From Candidatus Dormiibacterota bacterium (GTDB taxonomy: Bacteria > Chloroflexota > Dormibacteria > Aeolococcales > Aeolococcaceae), in NCBI GenBank assembly GCA_003162415.1, contig PMOL01000006.1:44983-108982 (forward strand): a stretch of DNA of 64,000 nt, read 5' to 3'. Below are positions 49,960 through 57,400 of this stretch, piece after piece. The notes under the pieces were generated by a model. The model saw nothing but the letters and a program-made list of their open reading frames with translations, ran no database searches and had not been told where the DNA came from. The position numbers were made by a program, and so were the translations under genes. The number at the start of each line of letters is the position of its first letter. Position 1 is the stretch's first letter.

Positions 49960-50283
49960 CGAACGCGGCGTGTGCGGGCGTCGCGGAGTCCGCGACTCTC
50001 GCGGGGAGCGCGAGCTCCGCGACATTGCATCAATGCGCGGATTACGGGAGTCTCGCGAGTTACGCAAGATGCGCGATCTAGGCGATGGCAGCGGCACGCG
50101 CGAGATGCGCGAGATGCGCGAGATGCGCGAGACATGCGTGCTTTGCGGCGTGCGCAAGAACCGCCGAACGCGCGCGGTCCGCGAACTAGGCGACACTCGC
50201 GAACGATGCGACATTCGCGAACGACGCGAGATGCGCGGAGTTCGCACAGTCGAGTCGATGCGCGCGATGAGCGCCGGGCGCGA
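49960..50283. repeat. 9-bp-phased repeat array (centromere-like), about 36 units
   Basis: Some 36 contiguous 9-mers of the form NNNNNGCGA, all in the same register and orientation; GATGCGCGA occurs three times in a row at 50104-50130, and variants such as GTCTCGCGA, GGTCCGCGA and CACTCGCGA are spread through the array. The open frames here only reflect the 9-base period (repeated tripeptides). It lies just beyond the 3' end of the par cassette. A 7-unit copy sits in the parA leader. Confidence 0.7.
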
Positions 50284-50374
50284 CATCAGCAGTGTGCGAA
50301 CGATGCCCTCGACGCGCGCTTCGGCGATCCGGCGACCCATGTCCGTCCAGCGCGCAGGTGCGCGGCAGCGCGGG

Positions 50375-50722
50375 TCAGATCCTGTGGTCTATGGGGTCCT
50401 GGGGGTTGATGCCCTGCGCCCCGACGAGACGTCGGAGGCTCGCCTTGCCGGCGCGTGCCGGGAATGGCTGCCCGCGCTCGTGCTCCAGGTCATCGACCGC
50501 CGCAGCCAGCGCCTTCGTCGCGAGAGCGGTCAACGTCAGCCCCGGAGTCCAGTACACGGCGTTGCGGGCGCGCTCGAGTACCTCGGGGTCGAGCGACACG
50601 CCGACTGTGATCGCCCGCGCGGAACGCGGCACTTCCTGGTGCGCCGCCGGTCCTGTGGTGGAAGGTGGGAACACCGCAGCGAGGGGGTCGTCCCCCAGCG
50701 TGCTTCTACGCCGCGGGCGCAT
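50375..50722 (-). CDS. parB: ribbon-helix-helix centromere-binding protein (ParB of a type Ib system)
   Basis: 115 residues. After a flexible N-terminus comes ITVGVSLDPEVLERARNAVYWTPGLTLTALATKALAAAVDDLE, a ribbon-helix-helix fold of the type found in small actinobacterial ParB proteins. AGGAGG lies 6 bases before ATG 50722, and the gene overlaps parA by 17 bases. It should bind the 9-bp arrays on both sides of the cassette and repress the par promoter. Confidence 0.82.
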   Translation of the reverse strand: MRPRRRSTLGDDPLAAVFPPSTTGPAAHQEVPRSARAITVGVSLDPEVLERARNAVYWTPGLTLTALATKALAAAVDDLEHERGQPFPARAGKASLRRLVGAQGINPQDPIDHRI

Positions 50723-51479
50723 GGCGCACCTCCTGAGCGATCACCTCACAGGCAAGGCTGCGATAGTCGGCCGCGCCGCTGCAGCGCGGGTCGTACTGGG
50801 TGATGGGCTGCCCGAACGACGGGCACTCTGCGAGGCGCACGTTCTCGCGAATGACCGTGCTGCAGACCAGGTCGCCGAAGCGTCCGCGGAGGCGCTCCAC
50901 CACCTCGGGACCGTGCCGGGTACGGGCGTCGACCCGGCATGCCACGATGCCGCTCACGCGCAGCCGCGGGTTGACGCGCTCACGGGCGGCCTCAACGCCG
51001 CGCAACAGCTGCACCAGGCCGGCCACCGCCATCACATGTGCCTCAACCGGGATGAACAGCTCCTCGACGCTGGCGAGGGCGTTGGCGGTGAGCGCACCGA
51101 GCGCCGGCGGACAGTCGACCACCAGGTAGTCCCACTGGTCGGGGAGGTCGCCGATGAGCTGGGCGAGCCGCCCCTCCCCGGCGCCTATCTCGGCCAGCCG
51201 GCGCTCGGCGCCCAGAAGCCACATCGACGACGGCACGATGTCGAGCCCGAGGGTGCCGGTGTGGTGGACGGCATCGGACAGCCGAGCTCCACCGAGGAGG
51301 GCGTCGAGCAGCGTGCGCGATTCCGTGGGGGCGGCCACCCACGCCGAGGCGGACGCCTGAGGATCGAGGTCGATCAGGAGGACGCGCCGTCCGGTCTCGG
51401 CCAGCGCGGCGCTGAGGCTGACGGCGGTGGTGGTCTTGCCGGAACCGCCCTTGTGATTGACGGTGGCGATGGTGCGCAT
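50706..51479 (-). CDS. parA: ParA family partition ATPase
   Basis: 257 residues. Deviant Walker A NHKGGSGKTTTAVSL with the signature first Lys, Walker A' VLLIDLDPQASAS, and YLVVDCPPALG. It drives segregation of the element with the ribbon-helix-helix partner. ATG 51479 is chosen because GGGAGG lies 9 bases upstream; an ATG six codons earlier overlaps that site. Confidence 0.92.
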   Translation of the reverse strand: MRTIATVNHKGGSGKTTTAVSLSAALAETGRRVLLIDLDPQASASAWVAAPTESRTLLDALLGGARLSDAVHHTGTLGLDIVPSSMWLLGAERRLAEIGAGEGRLAQLIGDLPDQWDYLVVDCPPALGALTANALASVEELFIPVEAHVMAVAGLVQLLRGVEAARERVNPRLRVSGIVACRVDARTRHGPEVVERLRGRFGDLVCSTVIRENVRLAECPSFGQPITQYDPRCSGAADYRSLACEVIAQEVRHAPAA

Positions 51480-51504
51480 GGCGGCGATGCCTCCCATATC
51501 GTCG

Positions 51505-51567
51505 GCCTCGCGAATCCCGCGAGAGTCGCGAACATCGCGAGATCCGCGGTGTCGCGAGGTTCAGCGA
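51505..51567. repeat. 9-bp-phased repeat array in the parA leader, 7 units
   Basis: Seven 9-mers in register: GCCTCGCGA, ATCCCGCGA, GAGTCGCGA, ACATCGCGA, GATCCGCGG, then TGTCGCGAG and GTTCAGCGA. Same period, consensus and orientation as the long array at 49960-50283. It lies between the parA promoter and the parA start, where binding would both mark a centromere and autoregulate. Confidence 0.6.
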
Positions 51568-51569
51568 CC

Positions 51570-51603
51570 ACGATAACGCCCGCGCGCTCACAGAGCGCTT
51601 ACA
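51570..51603 (-). promoter_or_regulatory. parA promoter with the 19-bp element box
   Basis: On the minus strand: TGTAAGCGCTCTGTGAGCG (51603-51585), 9 bases, TATCGT (51575-51570). Box and -10 have the same spacing as at the relaxase promoter; transcription would start near 51562, inside the 7-unit array. Confidence 0.55.
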
Positions 51604-51631
51604 TTTCTATCCGGTACGTACCGTGCTCGGG

Positions 51632-51637
51632 TAGGCT
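51632..51637 (+). promoter_or_regulatory. -10 box of the OB-fold gene
   Basis: TAGGCT, 6 bases before the GTG start, again a leaderless arrangement. It is divergent from the parA promoter, 28 bases from its box. Confidence 0.4.
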
Positions 51638-51643
51638 GAGTCG

Positions 51644-52063
51644 GTGAGCGTCAATGCCGTGTGTCTGATCGGCTTGGTGGCTGTCCGTCCGATGTGGGAC
51701 CAGGAGGCGTCGTTGGCATCGGTGCTCGTCGTCACGGCCGGAGGCGATCGAGCGTTCCGCGAGCGCCATCGCGTTGTGGTCGAGCCGTCGATGGCGGGTG
51801 CGGTGCTGGCGCTCGGCGTCGGGCAACAAATCTTCGTGACCGGCACCGTGCAACGCGACCACAGGACCCGCGTGATCGTGGTAGCACGAGACCTGTGGCC
51901 GATCGGGGACGTGCCAAGCGAGACGACGGCCGGCGTTTCGGTGGGAACGCATGCGTCACCTCGCGAGCACCAGCGAGCAGGGCACTGGCGTCGCGTCTCG
52001 ATCGGCGGTCCTCGAGAACGCCTGGTCTGGGTGCGGACGACCACCGTCGGGCGCGATCGCTGA
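51644..52063 (+). CDS. OB-fold protein resembling single-stranded DNA-binding protein
   Basis: 139 residues. VNAVCLIGLVAVRPMW, FRERHRVVVEP, LGVGQQIFVTGTV and RVIVVARDLWPIG follow the strand order of bacterial SSB (the G-Q-x-V-x-V-x-G turn is clear), but the family's aromatic residues are only partly kept and there is no acidic tail tip. It may coat transferred DNA or serve a replication role. A canonical SSB is encoded at 59.2-59.6 kb. GTG 51644 is supported by the adjacent -10 box. Confidence 0.6.
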   Translation: MSVNAVCLIGLVAVRPMWDQEASLASVLVVTAGGDRAFRERHRVVVEPSMAGAVLALGVGQQIFVTGTVQRDHRTRVIVVARDLWPIGDVPSETTAGVSVGTHASPREHQRAGHWRRVSIGGPRERLVWVRTTTVGRDR

Positions 52064-52103
52064 GGGTGGGCCCCGTTTCCGGGTGCACCGTTCGGCCGCG
52101 CCG

Positions 52104-52313
52104 TCAGCGAGACGGTCGATGGGATCTGCGGTCGGTGCTTGCGGCATAGAAGTCGTGGCGGTGGAGGATGGGATTGTCGCGGTTCAGTTCCTCATCCAGC
52201 CCCGCATCGAGGCATTCGCGGCAGAAGAACCGGCTGCTGCGCACCCCATGGCAGGCGATGCACTGATTCCACGACTGGTCAGTGCGGTGATCGGGGATGA
52301 TCGTTGCAGTCAT
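52104..52313 (-). CDS. small zinc-finger protein, 69 residues
   Basis: CIACHG and FFCREC, two Cys knuckles about 10 residues apart, form a minimal zinc ribbon; the rest is polar. AAGGAG 8 bases before ATG 52313 is a good ribosome site. No family assigned. A stem-forming leader (52371-52432) lies upstream. Confidence 0.6.
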   Translation of the reverse strand: MTATIIPDHRTDQSWNQCIACHGVRSSRFFCRECLDAGLDEELNRDNPILHRHDFYAASTDRRSHRPSR

Positions 52314-52370
52314 CTCGGGTCTCCTTCGAGCGGTTGATGCATGCGAGCTCCAGACCCGGACGCCGCTGCG

Positions 52371-52432
52371 CTGTCAGGGGCGCGGTTCGTGCGTCAGCTC
52401 GAACCCGGTGCGCAGCACGTCACCCTTGACAG
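52371..52432 (-). promoter_or_regulatory. stem-forming leader of the zinc-finger gene
   Basis: On the minus strand CTGTCAAGGG (52432-52423) pairs with CCCTGACAG (52379-52371) with one bulged base, closing a loop of about 43 bases. The right arm resembles GCGTCAAGGG of the ardC leader. The function is unknown. Confidence 0.35.
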
Positions 52433-52566
52433 AAGGAGCAGCGGCGGGAGGGAACCTGCTGTCATGCGTCGGTCGGTCGGAGGAGCCAAGACGCAATTGC
52501 ACGGCGTTCCCCGGCGCGTTGTCTGCGAGCGTTCTGGCGTCCCGCATCGATGCGCGGGCTGGCGCC

Positions 52567-53022
52567 TCACTCCCAGCCCTCCTCGGAGCGGAAGGAGAAG
52601 TGCTCGGTGTCGGTCACGATGATGTGATCCAACAGCGGGAGACCGACGATCTGGGCGGCGTTGCGCAGCGCGGCGGTAACGACACGATCCGCACGCGATG
52701 GTGTCGCGTCGGCAGATGGATGGTTGTGGCAGACGATCAGCCCCGCAGCGTTCGCGCAGAGTGCCGGCACGAGCACGTCGCGGGGTTGCAGGCGGGCCGC
52801 ATTGATCGTGCCTCGCGCCACCTCGGCATAGCCGCTGATGCGATTCCGGGCGTTGACGAAGAGCACCAGGATGCACTCGGTAATCTCCTCGCCGATGATG
52901 TGCCGGGCGATGTCGACAGCCTCGCGCGGACTGTTGACCGGCGCGTGGTTGGGATAGGTCGCATCGGCGTCGCGAACGACCGAGAACGAGTAGCGGCGGG
53001 TGGTGACCCGAACTGCGGGCAT
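52567..53022 (-). CDS. radC: RadC-like JAB domain protein
   Basis: 151 residues. The metal site is complete: His 99, His 101, Ser 109 and Asp 112 in CHNHPSADATPSRAD. The N-terminal helix-hairpin-helix part of chromosomal RadC is missing, as in the plasmid and ICE versions. The biochemical role of these proteins is unsettled. ATG 53022 has GGAGAG 5-6 bases upstream; the gene follows a structured leader. Confidence 0.88.
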   Translation of the reverse strand: MPAVRVTTRRYSFSVVRDADATYPNHAPVNSPREAVDIARHIIGEEITECILVLFVNARNRISGYAEVARGTINAARLQPRDVLVPALCANAAGLIVCHNHPSADATPSRADRVVTAALRNAAQIVGLPLLDHIIVTDTEHFSFRSEEGWE

Positions 53023-53046
53023 GGGGGCTCTCCGTGGGTGTGGATT

Positions 53047-53130
53047 CGACGCCCACGGGCCGGCAGGTGTCGCCGGCGCGGAAGAGGCCCGAGCCGCAGG
53101 CGAGCTTGCCTTGGGCCTTGCAGCGCCAAG
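53047..53130 (-). ncRNA. structured 5' leader of the radC-like gene
   Basis: Minus-strand stem AGGCCC (53118-53113) / GGGCCT (53090-53085) closes a 22-base loop with the shared core GCTCGCCTGCGGCTC; a second hairpin CCGGC/GCCGG (53076-53060) and the box GTGGGCGTCG (53056-53047) follow before the ribosome site. The same plan is seen before ssb and the parB-like gene with different stem bases. Confidence 0.55.
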
Positions 53131-53294
53131 AGGCGGCATCTGCCACGGTGGCGGAGGTGAATCCACACCGAGAGTCCGGGCATCCCGGTTCGTGGCTCCC
53201 ATCAACGGCGGAAGGTCGGTCGCATATCGGGCCCCGCCAGTGCGAGTGACCCGATCCACCCAATCGAGGTCGTGCAGACATCGGACCCGTGTCG

Positions 53295-53311
53295 GTTGTC
53301 ACCCCGACAAC
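53295..53311 (-). terminator. hairpin after the ardC gene
   Basis: GTTGTC, five bases, GACAAC, 24 bases beyond the ardC stop. A short stem without a T run; weak on its own. Confidence 0.35.
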
Positions 53312-53334
53312 TCGGTGCATCCAGATCTGCGGTG

Positions 53335-54198
53335 TCAGCCCGTGGCGCGAGCGGCACCTTGCGGCGCCCCACCCTCGCCGGTGAGCCGTTCGAGCAGGCT
53401 CTTGCTCACGCGCTGGATGCGCTGCGCTGAGTCGCTGATCCCGGCGATGGCCGCATCACCACCGCCCGCCCATGAGGCCACGTAGGCGAACGAGTACCCG
53501 TCCGAAACGATGCCGACCGCGTCGCAGCAGATCCACGCAACGGACTCGGCTTCGAGTTCGGCGACACTGCGCGCACCGAACGCGCAGGTGTCGTGCTCGA
53601 GTGCGATGTGTGCCAGCTCGTGGAACATCGTCTTCACGCGATGGGCGGGTGAGAGATCATGTCGAATCGTCACCATCCGCGTCGCGAAGTTGGTCTCACC
53701 GCACTTGTTCGGGGAATCCAAGGAGTCGAGAGCAACCTGGTAGCCGAGCTCGCGAGCATGGTTGCTGAGCGCGTCGAAGCACCCGGTCGGGTCGTCACCC
53801 GACAAGCGTGCGATCGGCAATTCGGGCAGCGGTTCGCCGACCGTCTGCTCGAGCGCGAATACGACGGCAACGCGAAAGCTGCGCACCGTCTCGACAAGGT
53901 CGGCGCCGTCGTCGTCGCTGTCTCCGTGACGTGCGCTGCGATACCGGCAGGGCGCGAGGATGCGGATGCCGGTCTCGCCCTTGCGCACCTGGCGGCCCAG
54001 TTCGAGCCAGCGCCGGTATCCTGCAACTAGTGATGCGTCCGGCCGCTGCCAGGCGATGAGCAGTGTGTTGCCGAAGCTGTACTTGTAGAAGCGGCTCTGG
54101 GTGCGCATCCATTCAAGCCACGCCTCGGACGTGGTGAGCCGGCGGATGCCCTCGGTGAGCTGGCTGAGCAGGTCGTCGCGGGTCACCGCGGCGTTCAC
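53335..54198 (-). CDS. ArdC-like antirestriction protein
   Basis: 287 residues. The N-terminal ssDNA-binding domain has FYKYSFGNTLLIAWQRPDASLVAGYRRWLELGRQVRKGETGI, the ArdC hallmark; the C-terminal zincin domain has MFHELAHIALEH with the HExxH metal site. ArdC protects incoming single strands from host restriction during conjugation. GTG 54198 is preferred: the conserved domain starts soon after and it overlaps the upstream gene by 4 bases (GTGA). The longer frame reaching to 54738 is rejected. Confidence 0.9.
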   Translation of the reverse strand: MNAAVTRDDLLSQLTEGIRRLTTSEAWLEWMRTQSRFYKYSFGNTLLIAWQRPDASLVAGYRRWLELGRQVRKGETGIRILAPCRYRSARHGDSDDDGADLVETVRSFRVAVVFALEQTVGEPLPELPIARLSGDDPTGCFDALSNHARELGYQVALDSLDSPNKCGETNFATRMVTIRHDLSPAHRVKTMFHELAHIALEHDTCAFGARSVAELEAESVAWICCDAVGIVSDGYSFAYVASWAGGGDAAIAGISDSAQRIQRVSKSLLERLTGEGGAPQGAARATG

Positions 54199-54440
54199 AG
54201 GAGTCCGCTCCCGTAGTTGACCGACTGGTCCTCGGGGGCGGGGCCGTAGTCGGCGGCGAAGCGAGCGATGCTCTCCGGCTCGGTCGGACGACGGCTGTCC
54301 TGAGGCAGGCCGGGGATGCCGTCGAGCTCGTGCCGCCCATGCATCCGCTCGATCCGTCCGGGGTGGTCGGCGAGCTCCTGCAGGCGCTCCTGGATAGCCG
54401 CGACCTCCGCCGGGCTGCGGGGAGTGCGTGTCGTCGCCAT
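54195..54440 (-). CDS. small protein coupled to ardC, 81 residues
   Basis: GGAGG lies 6-7 bases before ATG 54440 and the stop overlaps the ardC start, so both are made together. The product starts with a short helix (SPAEVAAIQERLQELADHP) and is then polar and acidic; no family recognised. It may be a partner of ArdC. Confidence 0.6.
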   Translation of the reverse strand: MATTRTPRSPAEVAAIQERLQELADHPGRIERMHGRHELDGIPGLPQDSRRPTEPESIARFAADYGPAPEDQSVNYGSGLL

Positions 54441-54464
54441 GGGATGACCTCCGTGCGGGGCCGG

Positions 54465-54492
54465 CCTGGGAGGCCCTCGAGGGCCTCCCAGG
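54465..54492. repeat. 28-bp perfect palindrome before the ardC gene pair
   Basis: CCTGGGAGGCCCTC followed at once by its exact reverse complement. In the minus-strand transcript it would form a 14-bp hairpin 25 bases before the start codon. Confidence 0.6.
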
Positions 54493-54509
54493 ACCACCGC
54501 CGCCGGCCG

Positions 54510-54549
54510 GCGTCAAGGGCGCCCGTGGCGGCGAAGCCTCCCTTGACGC
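54510..54549 (-). promoter_or_regulatory. second inverted repeat in the ardC leader
   Basis: GCGTCAAGGG and CCCTTGACGC form a perfect 10-bp stem around 20 bases. With the palindrome it gives the ardC pair a leader of two strong hairpins, similar in plan to the radC/ssb/parB leaders. An oriT is a second possibility. Confidence 0.45.
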
Positions 54550-54875
54550 GATGAGGTCGGCGGCTGTGGTGGGATGGCTCCGTCGAGGGCGACCCGTGCC
54601 GGCCTTGGCATAGGTCTTTCCGTGTCGAGCGATCTGCATGCAACGGCCGTGGTCGAGCGTCAGAAGTGCTCCCTGGACCAAGGGGTGCCCGTCAATCCAT
54701 AAATGTATGTTCAGCCGAGGAGGATCGAGCGAGATCACGCTTGCGCAGCCCAGCCATCCCGAATTTCACTCGAGGCGGTGATCGTCGCTCCGGTCAGGCC
54801 CGCCGGAGTGCACGGCCGGCTACACCGCGGATGCGAGGGCCATCGGCCTATGGGAGCCGTCCCCAAACGTCTGTT

Positions 54876-54884
54876 TGCTATAGT
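54876..54884 (+). promoter_or_regulatory. extended -10 promoter of the DUF4209 gene
   Basis: TGCTATAGT: an extended -10 (TG, one base, TATAGT at 54879-54884), 40 bases before the ATG. No clear -35. Confidence 0.45.
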
Positions 54885-54924
54885 CAGCGGTTCTTCATCC
54901 ATTGCCACATACAGGGTTACTCGC

Positions 54925-56739
54925 ATGGCCGTCGCTCCCGATCCCGAGCAGGAGATCAGCTCCGCGCTTCTCGCGCTCGACGCAGAGACCGACGCCCTCA
55001 CGGACGTCTGGGAGGAGCGGCCAGGCCTGCTCGCGCGGCTGGTCGAGCGCGCTGAGGCCGCAGGCTGTGTCGAACTCCTCCAGCAGCTGCGATGGGAGGC
55101 GATGCTCGCATACGCCTACACGAGCAACGCCGCCATACCCGGCAACGACCGCTCCCGCTTCATCGACTTCGACTCCGATCTTCTGGCCGATGACGCCCTC
55201 GACTACCTGGTGGGCCGCTCCGGTCATGCCAGTGCGTACGTGCGCAGCAGGATTCTCGATTTCCTCTGGGAATACGGTGGCGCCGCCCGGCGCAGGCACG
55301 CCGTCGATGCTGGGGCGGCGTACCTGGCCGTGGCCGATCTCGAGGTTGTCAAGGTCGCCACGGAGAACATCAGCTGGGAGCGGGTAGGGGACGCGGTCGT
55401 GCGCGCCGCGCAACTCGTCAGGGCGGCGAACCAGCGCGCAACGTATCGAGCGGTCGCTGACCGCGCTCTCTCGCTGGTGCAGCAGCTCATGACGTCCGGC
55501 GCGATCCGCTACGTGTTCGATATGGCGTTAGCCCTCGTCGAGCTCGCCGAAGTGCTCACCGACACCGAGAAGCTAGACGTCGATGCCGCCTTGACCGAGG
55601 CCTCGCAGAGCTTCGCGGCAGTCGATGACTACCATTTCTCGCGCGTTGCGTTGTCGCTGCGCCGTCAGTTCGCGGCCTCCTGCAAGCAGACGGCTGCAGC
55701 CGTCCATGACATCGACGTCGCCATCGTCCACACATTGCTCGATGAAGGCGACCGCCGCGCGCGCGGCGGCGCTCAGTTGGTCGCGAGCATGGCGTACGGC
55801 GAAGCACTGAAGCTGCTCGAGAAGATCGGTTCCGAAACCGCGCTCATTGCCCAAGCCCGGAGTGCGGTCCGGCGCTCGCGCGAGGCTGGTATGGCGGAAA
55901 TGACGCGTATCTCCAGTGGACCGATCCAGCTGACCTCTGAACATGAAGAACAGATCACGCGCGTTATTGAGACGGTGTCCGCCGCACCGGTGCCCGACTG
56001 CTTCGAGCTTGTCGCTCGTCATCCTGCCCTTCTGGTGACGCGTGCCGAGGCAGAGCGGTCGGACCAAGCCTTCCGCCAAGCCTCTCCATTGAGCTTCGCG
56101 CTCCCTCGGGTCATCATGCGCAGCGGCGGGCAGGTGCTGGCGCCCGAGGATCCGGTCCAAGCCGCGCGCCTGCAGCTGATGCAGACAGCGATCCGCATCG
56201 TGCGCATGCAGGACGGCCTGATGCTCAACACCATCGTCGAACGGCTCATCGCGCGCACCGACGTGGGTCCCGATGACCTCATCGGTTACCTCGACCGCAG
56301 CGGTCACATCCCTGCGAGTTCCCTGCCGATCATCGCGCAGGGCGTGCGGCGGGTATGGGCGGGAGACTGGGTCAGCACACTCCACATCCTCGTACCCCGG
56401 CTTGAGGAGGTGATGCGGTCCATGCTGCGTGCCGGTGGCCACGACACGATGCGGAGCCACAAGAGCCTCGCCGGGGTGACCGTCGAGGTGCCGCTCAGTG
56501 TCGTGCTCGACAGGCTGGCCGCAATGATCCTCGACGACGACGTCAACTTCATGCTCGCTGTCAACCTCGACTTCTACGGGCTCAACATGCGCAACGCCGT
56601 CGGGCACGGCTTGATCGACATGGGGGACTGCACCATCGACAACGTCGCCAGGGTTCTCCAGCTGTACTGCATCCTCGCGGGACTCCGACGGTCGGGGGCG
56701 GCACCCGCCCCGCCCCCGCCGCCACCGTCGTCGCCCTGA
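54925..56739 (+). CDS. large DUF4209-type protein
   Basis: 604 residues from ATG 54925. Mostly helical. The C-terminal third has VNLDFYGLNMRNAVGHGLID, the conserved R-N-x-x-x-H-G core of DUF4209 (also a HEPN-like pattern, R-x4-H), and ends in a Pro-rich tail. The family is uncharacterised and common on mobile elements. AGGG is about 9 bases before the start; the frame runs open to 54703 but that part has no support. It heads a cluster of three plus-strand genes. Confidence 0.7.
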   Translation: MAVAPDPEQEISSALLALDAETDALTDVWEERPGLLARLVERAEAAGCVELLQQLRWEAMLAYAYTSNAAIPGNDRSRFIDFDSDLLADDALDYLVGRSGHASAYVRSRILDFLWEYGGAARRRHAVDAGAAYLAVADLEVVKVATENISWERVGDAVVRAAQLVRAANQRATYRAVADRALSLVQQLMTSGAIRYVFDMALALVELAEVLTDTEKLDVDAALTEASQSFAAVDDYHFSRVALSLRRQFAASCKQTAAAVHDIDVAIVHTLLDEGDRRARGGAQLVASMAYGEALKLLEKIGSETALIAQARSAVRRSREAGMAEMTRISSGPIQLTSEHEEQITRVIETVSAAPVPDCFELVARHPALLVTRAEAERSDQAFRQASPLSFALPRVIMRSGGQVLAPEDPVQAARLQLMQTAIRIVRMQDGLMLNTIVERLIARTDVGPDDLIGYLDRSGHIPASSLPIIAQGVRRVWAGDWVSTLHILVPRLEEVMRSMLRAGGHDTMRSHKSLAGVTVEVPLSVVLDRLAAMILDDDVNFMLAVNLDFYGLNMRNAVGHGLIDMGDCTIDNVARVLQLYCILAGLRRSGAAPAPPPPPPSSP

Positions 56740-56753
56740 CGACGGTCAGCATC

Positions 56754-57371
56754 GTGACGGACTCGACGATCTGGGCTCCAGTCGCGGCGGCACTCGGTGC
56801 GTCGCTGCTGACGGGTTTGCTGCTCTTCGGCGTGGAGAAGTGGCGAGCACATCTCGGCGAGAACTCCGCAAAGCAAGAACGACGGGCACGGGCCTACGCG
56901 TCGCTCCTCTCGGCGTCAGCCGTGATCCTCATCAGCACCGCCGGCGGGCTGCGCCTGGCACGGAAGACACGAACCGGCGTTGCGGAAGGTGTGGCCGTCA
57001 CAACGCGCATGCGCAAGCTCATGGATCCGCTCGAGTTCACTGACTGGATCCGACGAGACACGATGCCGTTGTTCGAGGCCTGGGCAGAGATCTGGGTGAT
57101 CGGGACGCCGAACGCGGTCGACGCTGCCAACGACATCGTGAGCCGCTGCGCATCGATCATCGGCTTGGCCAGTGAGCAGGGCTCCGGCCGAGTAGGCGTT
57201 GCACGCTGGCTCCTCGGTGAAGAGCCGGCAGCTGATCAAGTCGAGCGGTTCAATGCCGAGGTCAAGCTTCTCGCCCTCGCGCGCAAGAGTCTCGGCGACA
57301 TCGCCCGTCGAGAGGCGGGCGCAGCCGGCGCCCATCTGCTCCCCGAGGAGGATGGCGCGAATGGCGTCTAG
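56754..57371 (+). CDS. hypothetical protein with one membrane anchor
   Basis: 205 residues. One N-terminal hydrophobic helix (VAAALGASLLTGLLLFGV) and a cytoplasmic, mostly helical remainder. No family seen. GTG 56754 lies 15 bases after the DUF4209 gene, and the AlbA_2 gene follows 30 bases later, so all three probably share a transcript. Confidence 0.6.
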   Translation: MTDSTIWAPVAAALGASLLTGLLLFGVEKWRAHLGENSAKQERRARAYASLLSASAVILISTAGGLRLARKTRTGVAEGVAVTTRMRKLMDPLEFTDWIRRDTMPLFEAWAEIWVIGTPNAVDAANDIVSRCASIIGLASEQGSGRVGVARWLLGEEPAADQVERFNAEVKLLALARKSLGDIARREAGAAGAHLLPEEDGANGV

Positions 57372-57400
57372 GGCCACCGATTCTTGGGAATGCTGACCCT

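Noticed and set aside
49943..50803. Arg-rich open frames through the repeat array
   Set aside because: They repeat tripeptides because the DNA repeats every 9 bases; they are artefacts of the array.
54199..54738. N-terminal extension of the ArdC-like protein
   Set aside because: The added part is Pro/Arg/Gly-rich, runs through palindromes and overlaps the well-supported 81-residue gene in another frame.
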